DNA of 64,000 nucleotides from Prorocentrum cordatum (GCA_963575745.1 CAUYUJ010020534.1:71184-135183); one strand, 5' to 3'. Numbered from the stretch's first letter, positions 31,311-41,509 are shown. Numbers and translations: made by a program. Notes: generated by a model from the letters alone, not told the origin.

Positions 31311-31457
31311 CCCGGATCCTCCCCGGCACTCGCCCCCCCTCTGGGGAGTCCCGGGGAGTCCCCGGATTCTCCCCGGCATCCGCCCAAATCCCCCTGGGGA
31401 GTCAAGATGCTCTCTTTTGAGCCCACTAGAAACCTATCAGTCTTCGCTGCTAGGTAA

Positions 31458-31580
31458 TAAAATAATTCCCCATATGTTTCTATATGTTCTGGGTTTTTGT
31501 CTCCCCCCCACTTCCCATAGTTTCCCATATTTTCCTGGGGATCGACGATCAACTGTGTCTGTGTGTTTTTTCCCTCCTGA
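31458..31580 (-). mobile_element. Introner-like element, copy 5, tail half
   Basis: TTCTGGGTTTTTGTCTCC, CCACTTCCCATAGTTTCCCA, ATCGACGATCAACTGTGTCT and CCCTCCTGA, followed by GAGGT at 31581-31585, which repeats the GAGGT before the head half. The two halves together make one ordinary family copy. Confidence 0.82.
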
Positions 31581-32088
31581 GAGGTGCTGGCGACGTTCGT
31601 GCATGCTGTCGAGTTGCTGGAGGCGGCGCCCGTGCAGACCCCCTCGGTCCTGCGCGAGATCTTGAGGGGGCTTGGCCGCGGGTCTCGCATCACCAGGGAG
31701 CAAGCAAATCTACCTCGCTTTTGACCACCCTCGCTTCCAAGAGGTACCAAACGATGCCAAACTACAGCCTGTACTGGTCAGGCCGCTTGACGAGGAGGCG
31801 CGTGGTATGACTTGGTTTTGCCTGGAAGCGGAAGCGGGGTAGGTAATTCACGCTCTGAATCACGCGGCCATCGTACCCTCTCAAGTTTCCGATTGCGAAG
31901 CCTCCCCCTGTGAGGCCAGCGCCGTCAGAGGTCCCTGCGGACTCGTGGCCGTGGTCGGTTGGGCACGCGCCCCCGGCGGCTCTCGAGGAGGCGTGTGCGG
32001 TGTGGTTGCAGCATGCAGAGGCTTACTTGGCGGAGTTGCACGATTCGAAAGACAGGAGTCAGGCCCGCTGGCGTGGGAGAGCTGATGT
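31581..32088 (+). pseudogene. LINE ORF2 continued: end of endonuclease and linker, RT absent
   Basis: Joining 29487 to 31586 keeps the frame: ISEV then LATFVHAVELLEAAPVQ, the usual end of the endonuclease. Decay follows, with a frame change and stops between 31720 and 31850. A linker typical of the region between endonuclease and RT then appears: ALEEACAVWLQHAEAYLAEL and DRSQARWRGRAD (about 31978-32083). The frame then runs into repeat E copy 2 and purine tracts. No reverse transcriptase motifs follow on this strand. Confidence 0.6.
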
Positions 32089-32260
32089 AAGGAAACGAAC
32101 TCTATACACCGACACGTTTTCCGACCCTGCGCTGAAATTGGCACAGGAACGCGGATCCTGGTGTATACGGGATCCTGGTGTATACGCTGTTCGTTGCTTC
32201 CCTCGGAAAACGGGGGACCAGTATACACCGCACCGGTTCCAGGATCGGATCCCCCCCCTG
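32089..32260 (+). repeat. Dispersed repeat E, copy 2
   Basis: GGAAACGAACTCTATACACC, then ACGCGGATCCTGGTGTATAC followed directly by a second GGGATCCTGGTGTATACG, then GAAAACGGGG and AGTATACACCGCACC. Same order as in copy 1, lacking the CCGCCACTGG end. Both long copies sit inside the same LINE, followed by a purine microsatellite. Confidence 0.75.
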
Positions 32261-32289
32261 CGAAACTCACCATTTCATTATATCATCCT

Positions 32290-32625
32290 CCGCCCTCTTT
32301 CTTCTCGCGCTCCCCTCTCTCTCTCTCTTTCTCTCTCTTTCTCCCTCCCTTCCCCAGTAGGAGGAGGCAGAGGCGGAGGAGGAGGAGGCGGAGGAGGAGG
32401 AGGCGGAGGAGGAGGAGGCGGAGGAGGAGGAGGAGGAGGAGGAGGAGGGGGGGGAGGAGGAGGGGCGACCAAGGGCATTTTGGTTTTCTTTTTAAATGTT
32501 TCTTTGTTTTTTATTTTTGTTTTGCCCCCCCCCCGAGGCGGAGGTGGATGAGGAGGTGGATGAGGAGGAGGCGGAGGCGGAGGACAAGGCGGAGGAGGCG
32601 GAGGAGGCGGAGGAGTGGATGTACT
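32290..32625 (+). repeat. CT tract followed by GGA/GGC tracts
   Basis: (CT)n at 32317-32345, then two GGAGGAGGC-type tracts around a T-rich spacer (32475-32520). Confidence 0.88.
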
Positions 32626-32829
32626 ACAGTACTGGAGTAGGAATACTCCAATGCCGCACCCCGCGTTTCTGTAGTAGTCTGGTGCTGTAGTGCTGTAGCG
32701 GTGGCGCTGCACTAGTCGTAGCACAGTACTATAGCAGTCGTGCTCCAGTAGTGCTACTGTCGGACTGTTCTAGTGGTATTATATCAGCGTGCCCAGCCAT
32801 CATAATATTGTACCAGTGAAGTGGCAGCG

Positions 32830-32865
32830 CAGTAGATCCAATCAGTAGGAGTAGTAGTAGTGGTC

Positions 32866-32930
<65 letters not shown>

Positions 32931-32931
32931 T

Positions 32932-32971
<40 letters not shown>

Positions 32972-33149
32972 AGGAAGAACATGTATAAGTATAGGTATAA
33001 GTATAAGTAGAAGGATACGTAGAAATAGAAGTAGTAGTAGTAGTAGCAGTAGTAGTAGTAGTAGTAGTAGTAGTAGTCGTAGTAGTCGTAGTAGTATTAG
33101 TAGTGGTAGTAGTAGCAATCGTAGTAGTAGCAGTATCAGTAGCAGTATC

Positions 33150-33185
<36 letters not shown>

Positions 33186-33255
33186 CGTGGTAGTAGTCGT
33201 GGTAGTAGTAGTAGCAGTAGTAGTAGTAATAATAGTAGTAGTAGTAGTAGTAGTA

Positions 33256-33300
<45 letters not shown>

Positions 33301-33340
33301 GGTTCGAAGTATTAGCAGTACTAGTAGTAGCATTAGTAGC

Positions 33341-33381
<41 letters not shown>

Positions 33382-33777
33382 TGGTAGTAGTAGTAGTAGT
33401 AATAGTAGTAATAGTAGTAATAGTAGTAGTCGTAGTAGTAGTAGTAGCAGTAGTAATAGTAGAAGTAGTAGTAGTAGTGGTGGTAGTTGTAGCAGAAGTA
33501 GTAGTAGTAGAAGAAGTAGCAGTAGCAGTAGCAGTAGAAGTAGAAGTAGAAGTAGAAGTAGAAGTAGAAGTAGTCGTAGCCGTAGTAATAATAGTATTAC
33601 TAGTAGAAGTAGTGGTAGTGATAGCTATCGTAGTAGTAACATTAACAGTATCAGTAGTAGTAGTAGAACTAGTAGTCGTCGTAGTAGTAGTGGTGCTAGT
33701 AGAAGTAGTAGTAGCATTCGTAGTAGAAGTCGTAGTAGTAGTGATAGTAGTAGTAATAGCAGTAGTAGTAGTAGCAA

Positions 33778-33851
<74 letters not shown>

Positions 33852-33945
33852 GTAGTAGTCGTAGTAGTAGTAGTAGTAGTAGTAGTCGTAGTAGTAGTAG
33901 AAGTAGTGGTAGTAGTAGTAGTAGTAGTAGTAGTAGTTGGTAGTA
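32830..33945 (+). repeat. TAG trinucleotide array, about 1.1 kb
   Basis: (TAG)n with CAG, TCG, TAA and AAG variants. Frames read poly-Val and poly-Leu; no coding value. Confidence 0.95.
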
Positions 33946-35790
33946 CTCAGGTCTGGCAGTGCACATCATACCCTAGCACTGGGTGTAGTAGTGGCACTGT
34001 ATTACTGTTGTAGAAATAACCCGCTGCTGCCGTATTCATATCATCGAACTGGAGTGCGTCAGTAGAAGTGCAGTAGGAATAGTTGCGTACTGTTGTGGAA
34101 CAGTGGTGTACTAGTGTAGCAATGGCACTGTAGAACCAATGCTCTCGTACATGATCCGTAAGAGTAGTACCCAGCGGTTGCCTGCAATACTGTAATAGGG
34201 ATGCTCCACTGCCGCAGCATGGCAAACACTGTTGTGGTGTTATCATAATGTAGTGCTGTAGTGGTGACGCTGTAACAGTAGTCGTGGACGCTGTAATAGC
34301 CGTAATGCAACACTGCAGCAGTAATATGGCATAAGTAATACGTTAGCACTGTACTGATTTTGCTCTAATGCTGGCAGCTGCCGTAATGGAGCTTCAACAT
34401 TGGACTACTCGAGCACGGCCGCCGTGCCTTCGCATCGTAGCGCCGCAGTAGTGTTGTACTGATAGCATTCGACTGAAGCCGTAGTAGTGTTCTGGTACAG
34501 TAGTAGTGGTAACAACGTAGTGGTGGCTGTGGGAACAGCACGGTCTTGAAACACTCTAGTAGTGTATCCTCACTCTAATACGGTCGAGGTGTTGTACTAG
34601 CAATTGCGTTGTAGGAGTAGCCGTACCCTAATATTGTGGTAGTAGACCTGTCGTAGTAATGTGGTAGTAGTAATACCCTAGCACTATAATAGAAATTGAA
34701 GGTATGAGGCTCAGGCTAGGCTTTGGTTGAGGTTAGGCTCAGGCCGAGGCTCAGGCTGAGGCTGGTGCCTACCTTCGGCTGAAGCTGAGGCTTAAGCGAA
34801 AGCTAGGCTGAGGCTTCGGCTCGGCCTGGGATTGGCTTAAGCTGAGGCTTCCGCCGGAACTCAGGCTGAGGTTTGGACGAGGCTCAGGCTAGGTTTAGGC
34901 TGAGGTGTAGGCTAGGCTGAGGCTTAGGCGTAGGCTGAGGTTTGGGTCAGGCCGAGGCTATGCTTAGGCTTGCCTGGCTCCATTGCAATGCTGTAGTAGG
35001 CATTGCCAAATGCCGTATTACCGCAGCACGGCTGCAGCATTATGGTGATGTAGTGCTGTAGTGGTGGCGCTGTAATAGTCGTAGAAATAGTGGAGGTCTC
35101 ACATCGGAGTACTCAAGCAAAGAAGCCGTGCCCCAGTACTGTATGGCCGTAGTAGTACTATATGTGTATCATTATATTGAAGTCGAGGTAATACTCGGGT
35201 GCAGTAGTGGCGGTAACACTGTAGTGGTGGCTGGAGGAGCAGTACAATATTGCAATACTTCAGTAGTGTAGCAGCATTATGGTACGGTCGTACTGTTGTA
35301 GTCGTAATAATGTTGTGGGGGAGTCGTAGTGATATCATAATTTATTTGTAGTAATAGGGTAGTAGCAATAATGGGTTGACGCTCTGGCTAGGTTTTGGCT
35401 GAGGATGATGCTAGGCTTGGGCCGACGCTAAGGCTGAGCCTCATGTTAGGCTGAGGCTTAGATTGACGCTGAGGCTTAAGCGAGGTTGAGGCTTCGGATG
35501 GGATTCGGCTAGGCTGTTTCAGGCTGATGGTTAGGCTCGGCGGCGGTGCTTAGGCGCAGGCTGAGGTTCAGGCTAGGTTTAGGCAATGCTTAGGCTGAAG
35601 CTGAGGCTGAGGCTGAGGCCAGGTTTAGGCTAGGCTGAGGCAGAGGCTGGGCAGAGGCAGAGGCTGAGGCTAGGCTGAGGCTGAGGCTGAGGCTTAGGCT
35701 AGGTGTCGGCTAAAGTTTGGCTGGGACTTAAGCTAGATTAGGCTGAGGCGTCGGCTAGGCTTAGGCTGATGATTGGGCTGAGGACGATGG
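33946..35790. repeat. Degenerate TAG-derived sequence and GGCTGAGGCT arrays
   Basis: From 33946 to 34690 and 34975 to 35370 the words GTAGTGCTGTAGTGGTGGC and TGTAGTAG recur loosely, as in a decayed (TAG)n array. At 34700-34970 and 35385-35785 the word AGGCTGAGGCT repeats; this is the reverse complement of the CAGCCTCAGCCT unit of element F, but without its head or tail. Longest open frame under 100 codons. Confidence 0.7.
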
Positions 35791-35792
35791 AG

Positions 35793-35794
<2 letters not shown>

Positions 35795-35835
<41 letters not shown>

Positions 35836-35862
35836 GAGAGAGAGAAGGAGAGAGGAAAGGGG
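35795..35862 (+). repeat. GA dinucleotide tract
   Basis: (GA)n with a short GATAGAGATA interruption. Confidence 0.9.
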
Positions 35863-35984
35863 AGGCAGCGCCGAGGAGAAGCACAGCGGGCATACCGCGC
35901 CGATGCCAGCAGCAAGCTGACGACGCGCTCCGCCTCCCACAAAACAAAATCCTAAGAAACGCAGGGGGGGGGATTCGACCCTTC

Positions 35985-36068
35985 AACCCACCGCACCACC
36001 CCGACGTTGTCCCTGACCCTTCAAAAGCCGTGGGAATGAAAAAACAACCCGCCACTGGCAATGCACAG
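35985..36068 (+). repeat. Dispersed repeat E, copy 3 (partial)
   Basis: CCACCGCACCACCCCGACGT, TGTCCCTGACCCTTCAAAAG and CAACCCGCCACTGGCAATG align with the 3' part of copy 1 (27636-27712). Confidence 0.6.
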
Positions 36069-36383
36069 TCCGGGCGCGGCCGCAATAAACCCTCGCAAGA
36101 AACCCAGCCCTGAGAACCCGTGCGCGAAGTGCACCTGAAGGGGGACCTGCAGCACCGTGAACGCAGCAGTTCCTTCAACTGCTGCGGGAGGTCACCGCGC
36201 AGCGCGAGGAGCGAAGAAACCCGGGATACCCCGACGAAAACCATATGGTTTCTTGATGCGCGCCCCCACTGTATAGGCTCCAATTTGCGCTGATGGGCTC
36301 CAAGTTGCCACTGAGCCGTTCGAGGCTGCATGGGGGCGCGCGTTCAGGCAGAGGACGTCTCCAGAGCATCGTTGTCGGTCTAG

Positions 36384-36521
36384 GTTCTGTTCGGGCCTGT
36401 CCCCCTACAGGTGGATTTTGGGCGAAAAATTGAAAGTGCAAATCAAAGCAAAATGCCTCAACAATGCTCAGAAATGGTCCAAACATCGTACTCCTCCTGC
36501 AGAGGGACAGGCCCGAGTTAC
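36384..36521. mobile_element. 138-bp TIR element related to the 1.35-kb element
   Basis: Inner ends TCGGGCCTGTCCCCCTACAG and the inverse CTGCAGAGGGACAGGCCCGA match those of the element at 22575-23921. Flanking GTCTAG words at 36378-36383 and 36522-36527 are consistent with an eroded duplication. A miniature, non-coding form of the same family. Confidence 0.7.
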
Positions 36522-36530
36522 GTCTAGACT

Positions 36531-37046
36531 GTGGGGTCTGCTGCCGGATATCGACTAGAGCCGAACCTCGCGGCGCTGAGGCGCCAGAAGACAACCTTCA
36601 GTAGGATTGAAGTTGGCGCCTGGCCCTCGGAGGGCCCCCTCAAGGAATGGGGTTCCTGTTCCAGGCAGCAGCTTCAGGATCTGTTCTCCCCTGGCGAGCC
36701 TCCACGGATCCAAAATGTCAACACCTTTCTGGGGGCTGTCAAGGCCCACCTCGCCAGGTCGCAACATGCGTGCCCCGCGACGCGGCCGCGCAGGCTCGGC
36801 GAAGTTGGGCACAGACGGCCGCGAAGGAGAGAGGAGGTGGCCAGGCGTTCCGGTTTGTTCGCGACTCCGTGTGGGCCGCTGCAGTTAGTGCGTTCGTGGG
36901 GTGGTATGTTTGGGGGGTCCAATGAATTCTGCTGGGGAAAGCTTTCCCGAATTTTCGGAGCGCCGTTCCGCGTCGATTTCGGTGGTGACCGAGCGCGCCA
37001 ACTCGCAGGCCAAATTCGCATGGACTCGGGTTTGCGAGAAGGCTGA
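36531..37046 (+). CDS. Hypothetical open frame, unrecognised
   Basis: A 171-codon frame just downstream of the miniature TIR element. It contains LQDLFSPGEPPRIQNVNTFL and GAVKAHLARSQHACPATR, more varied than the repeat-derived frames nearby. The C-terminal half is Arg-rich as any GC-rich frame would be. I recognise no domain, and the frame may be chance. Confidence 0.2.
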   Translation: MGSAAGYRLEPNLAALRRQKTTFSRIEVGAWPSEGPLKEWGSCSRQQLQDLFSPGEPPRIQNVNTFLGAVKAHLARSQHACPATRPRRLGEVGHRRPRRREEVARRSGLFATPCGPLQLVRSWGGMFGGSNEFCWGKLSRIFGAPFRVDFGGDRARQLAGQIRMDSGLREG

Positions 37047-37282
37047 AAGCAGAGCGGGCGCAGCAATTCAGTTACGCGCGCGATAGCAGCATCAAGGCGC
37101 TCATGGCGAAGCCCCGCGGCTACATGTGTGCGTGCATAAATTGCAGCGCTGATGTTGGCCTTGGCGCCACGGTTGCGCATCCTCTTCGTCCTGCGCTTGA
37201 TCATTGTCCTCTGCTCCATTATCCTCGCCTTCGCATTTTCTGCGATTCCCAATGAGATTTTCGGCGTTGTCATTGCTGCGCT

Positions 37283-37445
37283 GTGCCGCCCTCCTCCACC
37301 TCTCCTCCTCTCTCTCCTCTCCTCTCCTCCTCCTCCTCCTCCTCCTCCTCCTCCTCCTCCTCCTCCTCCTTCCTCCTCCTCTCCTCCCTCCTCCTCCTAC
37401 TCATCATCGTCGTCGCCCCCCCCCCCCCCTCTCCCCCTCCTCCAC
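37283..37445 (+). repeat. CTCCTC tract
   Basis: (CCT)n/(CTC)n run with a poly-C segment at 37420-37430. Confidence 0.9.
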
Positions 37446-37689
37446 CCCCTCTCCTCCTGGAAGAGGATTGTCCAACCCCCGCCCCGCCCCCGCCATCCCC
37501 TCCTGCCCCCCGCTCTCGTGCGAGCACAAACCACCTGCTACCCGACACCCGGCCCTCCCCCCCCCCCGTCCCTTGCTCCCCCCACGCGTGCCCCGCGGGG
37601 GATCCGAGGCCCCTCTGGCTGTCGCCGCAATGCCCGTGGAGCCGCGCCCCTGCACCTCCCCCCCGATGCCGTCTGGACGGAGGCGCGCC

Positions 37690-38110
37690 GCCCCCCCGAG
37701 GGCGGCGGAACAGGGTTCCGCGGGTCCTGGAACGCCGTTCCGAAAACCGACATCGGGGCGGCGGAAGGCGCGCAAACCAGGCTCGACAAACCAGGCGGCG
37801 GAAGATGCGTAAACCCGGCTCGAAAAATGCTGTCCAGCCCGAGGCGGCGGAAGCTCTGTAAACCGGGCTCGGAAACCGCGCGATCCCTGAGCGACCCCCC
37901 GCATGCAAGGCTCGCCCGGGGGGGGCGGCGAAAGGTCTGTGAACCCGGCTCGAGAAACGCCCTCCTACGGGGGGCCATCCCGAAAACCAGCGTGGAGGCG
38001 GCGAAAAGCGCGTGGGCCCGGCTCGAAAAGCGAGGGGGCGGAAGGTCTGTAAACCCGGCTCGAAAAACGCCGTCCCGACTGACCTGCGGGAAGGCGTTCC
38101 GCGGGAGACA
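37690..38110 (+). repeat. Minisatellite, GGCGGAAGGTCTGTAAACCC type
   Basis: Seven or so irregular units combine GCGGCGGAAGRTCTGTAAAC, CCGGCTCGAAAAACGC and GTTCCGAAAACC. The frames across it are Arg/Gly/Pro-rich. Confidence 0.75.
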
Positions 38111-38508
38111 AAACGCCCTCCCGCGCAGTGCGACTGCCCCGCTCCCCGCGCCCCCTCTTCGTCCGACCGCTGCCATCCTCCTCCCATCCCCCTGGCCCCC
38201 CCCCTCCCCGCCCCTGTGCCCGCCCTGCCCAGCCCCCCGCGCCCCCGCCCCTCGTCGTCCGCGAGAAGCAGTGGGGAGGGAAAAGGGGGGTACACCATAG
38301 GGATGGGCAGGGGGAGGGGGAGAGGGAGGGGAGGAGGGATTCCGATGGCGAGGCGGCGCGATGCTGACGGCGTGATCCATCAGAGGGCACGCGTTGCAAG
38401 CCCAGGGCGACATCGGCCGCTTCGGCCAGATCTTAGGTTGCCTTTGCAACGCGGGGCCATTTGCCCCGAACCAAACAAAATCATTAGCCTACCTCCTGCG
38501 GCGCGCTC

Positions 38509-39171
38509 GTGCCTGACCTGCGGCGACGTTGCAGGGGGCAGCGAGGCCGCGCAATCACGCGGTACATGACGAACAAAGCCTTGCGGTGGATGGACATGCT
38601 ACGGCTGAGACGAGGTAGAAAGACGCACAACATATCACAAATGAGACCGAGCACGGGACCCCAGTCAATGTCGCGTTCCCTCCGTCGTTTCTCCTTTTTG
38701 GATTCTTCGCGCCCCGCATCCCCCCCCCCCGCCCCCCCATCTTGCTCCTTCGCTGTCAACTCCCTGCCCATCGAAGTACAATCGCCCCGTCGTCGGTTCC
38801 GTTGCTCGCGGCGCGTTTCGCAGTGGCCGCCAGTGGCCCGGCCGCCCCTGCCATCGCAGAGAGCACTGCAGCGCGAACGACCACCCACTGACCCTCTGAA
38901 CGCCTGTTTTTTTCTGACCCCCGAACGAACGAAGCAACGCGCTCCAATCCGCACAGCAGTCGCAGGCGTCACGGCTGACGAGGCCGGAGAGCCTGTGCCC
39001 CCGGCGGCCGGGCCCCAGGCCCTTGACAGGATCTTGGAGACTTGGGGGGCTCTGCGGGTGCAGCCTGGCAGGGCTGAGGAGCAGCATCCCCGAGACTGGG
39101 ACCTGCAGGCCGAGGTCGATTCGATAGTCAGGCTGGCCCCGCTGAGCAGCCAGGGGGCCCCCGCGTCTTGA
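38509..39171 (+). CDS. Hypothetical open frame; C-terminal part may be an exon
   Basis: A 220-codon plus-strand frame ending in TGA. The last 70 residues (GPQALDRILETWGALRV and RDWDLQAEVDSIVRLAPLSS) have balanced composition and could be true coding sequence. The first part lies over mixed sequence with poly-C and looks spurious. No domain recognised. Confidence 0.25.
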   Translation: MPDLRRRCRGQRGRAITRYMTNKALRWMDMLRLRRGRKTHNISQMRPSTGPQSMSRSLRRFSFLDSSRPASPPPAPPSCSFAVNSLPIEVQSPRRRFRCSRRVSQWPPVARPPLPSQRALQRERPPTDPLNACFFLTPERTKQRAPIRTAVAGVTADEAGEPVPPAAGPQALDRILETWGALRVQPGRAEEQHPRDWDLQAEVDSIVRLAPLSSQGAPAS

Positions 39172-39852
39172 TCCCCCCCCCTCCTCCCTCCAGGGCAAGT
39201 GGGGTCGGCGGGTGCTTGACCCACTTACGCCGCTGCCTCCATTGACCCTGGAGGCCCTCGACCGCGCACTTGATAGTTACAGCGCGACTGCAGGTTTAGG
39301 CTGAGACAGGTGTCACCCTCGTCAGATTTTGTGGCTGCCTGTGAGCTATAGACAGCCCTTGACATTCTCCACGCTTGCGAGGAAGACCCTCAGGAGATGT
39401 CGCTCTGGACATTGCTAGTGTTCTTTTTGAGCGGGCCCAGTCCCCCGGGGGGGGTTCGACGGAGAGGCGTCTTTCTCAAACCAAGCGGGTCTTCCAAAAC
39501 CAAACTTTGGTTTGGGTGGCCCAGGTCTTGGCGTGGGAAGACCCGGTCTGGTTTGGGGCGACCTGCTTCGGGAACTCCTGCACTTAGGCACTGGCAAGTG
39601 CAGTTAGCAGTACTTATCATAAGTTGCTCAAAAGTCGTATGATATACAACGCTAAGTCCAAATTATGTTTCAATACATGTTGATAGGTTTTGAAAAGTGT
39701 AGATAAGTTTTTGCTAGGTACGGGCAAGTTCGGCTAAGTAGAATATAAGTTCGGCTAGGTGTTGCCTCTGCCATGGAGGCTCTGCCCCTTCGGCCATGGA
39801 GGCCCTGCCCCTTCCTCCGCGCCCTTAGCCGCTTGGCTCGACAAGCGGCCGC
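39172..39852. other. No recognisable gene; imperfect GGTTTTGG/AAGTTCGGCTAAGT words
   Basis: Spacer that becomes AT-richer after about 39600, with AAGTTTTTGCTAGGT and AAGTTCGGCTAGGT words at 39705-39760. Confidence 0.4.
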
Positions 39853-40266
39853 ATGCACGTCCCAAAGAAACCCCGCGTAGTTTCATTGGTGCAAGCCCTT
39901 TGCCTTGGCATTCCTTTGCAAACTATTGGGAAGATTTCTCAAGAATTGCGTCGATGCGACCATGACGAAGATTTGCCATTGAGTAACATTGCTGCTGACA
40001 TAACTCGTTTTGTTTCTGGCATCCCAACACAATATGGAACGATGGTGAAGACAATTAAATTGCCATTGAAAGCTGGTGGTTTCCTGGGTTGGCACGTATG
40101 TTGCCCGTTTGCCCTATTAGATTTCATGTGCGAAAAAAAAAACTACAAGTTCGGCCAAATGTTGCACGCGCATATAGCACATCGCGAAGCAAGTGTGGTT
40201 AGTTGGTCAGACGAGACGACGTATGCCAACCAGTTGAGATCAGAGATGAAGAAGATTTTTACCTAA
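39853..40266 (+). CDS. Truncated gene fragment of a dinoflagellate family of unknown function
   Basis: The most convincing open reading in the window: 137 codons, varied composition, and lower GC than its neighbours. It reads LVQALCLGIPLQTIGKIS, EDLPLSNIAADITRFVSGIP, TQYGTMVKTIKLPLKAGGF, WHVCCPFALLDFMCEKKNY and SWSDETTYANQLRSEMKKI. An in-frame TAG lies shortly upstream of the ATG. The last Thr and the stop codon come from composite element F, which begins at 40259, so the real protein continued further and has been cut off. I believe similar proteins are common in dinoflagellates, with the D-E-x-x-x-x-N-x-L box followed by an aromatic-rich segment missing here. No biochemical role is known to me. 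Confidence 0.65.
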   Translation: MHVPKKPRVVSLVQALCLGIPLQTIGKISQELRRCDHDEDLPLSNIAADITRFVSGIPTQYGTMVKTIKLPLKAGGFLGWHVCCPFALLDFMCEKKNYKFGQMLHAHIAHREASVVSWSDETTYANQLRSEMKKIFT

Positions 40267-40924
40267 CAGCTTGTTCTGATAGGTTTCTAATGGGGTCAAA
40301 AGAGAGCAGCAGATGACTCCACAGGGGGGTCTGGGTGGGTGCCGGACAGGGTGCCGCAGAAGTCGTTTTAAGCCAACAGTCACACACTTCGTGCTCTTCG
40401 ACCTCCCAGAACTCCACTCCCGGGCCACATTCTGAATGCCCGGAGCCAACTGTAGGCCACTTCGTGCTCTTCGAGTTCCCAGAACTCCATTCCCGGGCCA
40501 CATGAGTTGGAATGCCCGGAGCCAACTGTAGGCCACTTCGTGTTTTTCTAGTTCCCAGAACTCCATTCCTGGGCCACATTTTGAATGCTGAGGCAGGCTG
40601 ATGCTGAGGCTGAGGCAGGCTGAGGCTGAAGCAGGCTGAGGCTGAGGCTGAGGCCGAGGCTGAAGGCAGACTGAGGCTGAGGCTGAAGCAGGCTGAGGCT
40701 GAGGCTGAGGCAGGCTGAGGCTGAGGCAGGCTGAGGCTGAGGCTGAGGCAGGCTGAGGCTGAGGCTATGACTGTGACTGCCGTTGCCACTGCGACTGTCA
40801 TCGCGAATGCGACTACGACTGCGAGAACAGCAGAATTCTACAACTGGATTCTCATCTGAATCGTAAGGGAAATGCTTCCAGATATGCTCCTACACATCGC
40901 TGTTAGGTTGCTTTGCCGGGATAA
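40259..40924 (-). mobile_element. Composite element F, copy 2 (666 bp)
   Basis: On the minus strand it has the same order as copy 1: head TTATCCCGGCAAAGCAACCT and GAATTCTGCTGTTCTCGCAG, a short CAGCCT-type array (40595-40770), three ~66-bp units (40385-40590) and the tail TTAGAAACCTATCAG to TAGGTAA. It lacks the GATTCC repeat of copy 1 and its arrays are about six times shorter. It interrupts the gene fragment at 39853. Confidence 0.82.
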
Positions 40925-40969
40925 TTTGTTGTACAGACACGCCCAGAGCCCCGCGGCAGAGGAAGAGGA

Positions 40970-41500
40970 GGGGAGGGGCGGGAGGGAGGGAGGGAGGACG
41001 AGGGAGGGGGAAAAACCTGCAACAAAAGCTCAGCCGGAGGTGACACACGGAGGTGGGAGAGAGGTGCAGTGCCCCAGCAGCGGCCCTGCAGGGCCCCCCC
41101 CCCTCCCGGGGCCCCAAAAGAGGCAGGAGTCGTGCACGCCTCTCTCCCCCGACCTCCAGTTATCCCCCCCCCCGACAAGCAACGCCCGACAGGCGGCCCT
41201 CGAAGCAGACACGCCGGCATAACACGCAATCGTTTGACGGTCCGCGCGGATTTCCTGGACTGGCGCCTGGGCGCCCTGGCGCGCGCCGAGGGAGGTCCAG
41301 TGCGGGGCCAAGAGATCCGCACGGACCTTCGACAGTGTATGCTTCTGCCGTCCTTTGTTTCTCCACGCACGCTGGATCCATAAGAGAGGTGGCGCCGCCG
41401 CCGCCGACAGGCCCTGAAGCACGCGTCGGCGGCAGCGGTTCTCGCGAGACACGAAAAAGATGCTCTGCGCGAGGGTCTCGGTGTGGCCGCCCGCAGCGTC
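40970..41500. other. GGAGG tract then GC-rich spacer, no gene
   Basis: GGGAGGGAGG run at 40970-41015. A partly inverted pair, GCGGATTTCCTGGACTGGCG (41247) and AGATCCGCACGGACC (41310), surrounds GGGCGCCC words. No convincing frame. Confidence 0.4.
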
Positions 41501-41509
41501 ATGCATCAT

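Larger units (their letters stand above)
29528..31457 (+). mobile_element. Composite non-coding element F, copy 1 (1.93 kb), nested in copy 5
   Basis: Ordered parts: a unique head (TTATCCCGGCAAAGCAACCT, then GAATTCTGCTGTTCTCGCAG); a GATTCCTAAGGATTCC repeat (29680-29850); a long CAGCCTCAGCCTGCCT array (29858-30980); about five ~66-bp units; and a unique tail (TCTCTTTTGAGC, ACTAGAAACCTATCAG, TAGGTAA). The same head, CAGCCT-type array, ~66-bp units and tail occur in the same order, inverted, at 40259-40924. Both ends carry an ACCTARCAG word in inverted orientation, the only hint of terminal symmetry. No protein is encoded. Confidence 0.8.

Noticed and set aside
31910-32280. A further open gene (MRPAPSEV...) on the plus strand
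   Set aside because: Its middle is the LINE ORF2 linker and the rest is repeat E and microsatellite, so it is not a separate gene.
32830-33945. Very long poly-Val/poly-Leu open frames
   Set aside because: Direct translation of a (TAG)n microsatellite; no start context, domain or composition change.
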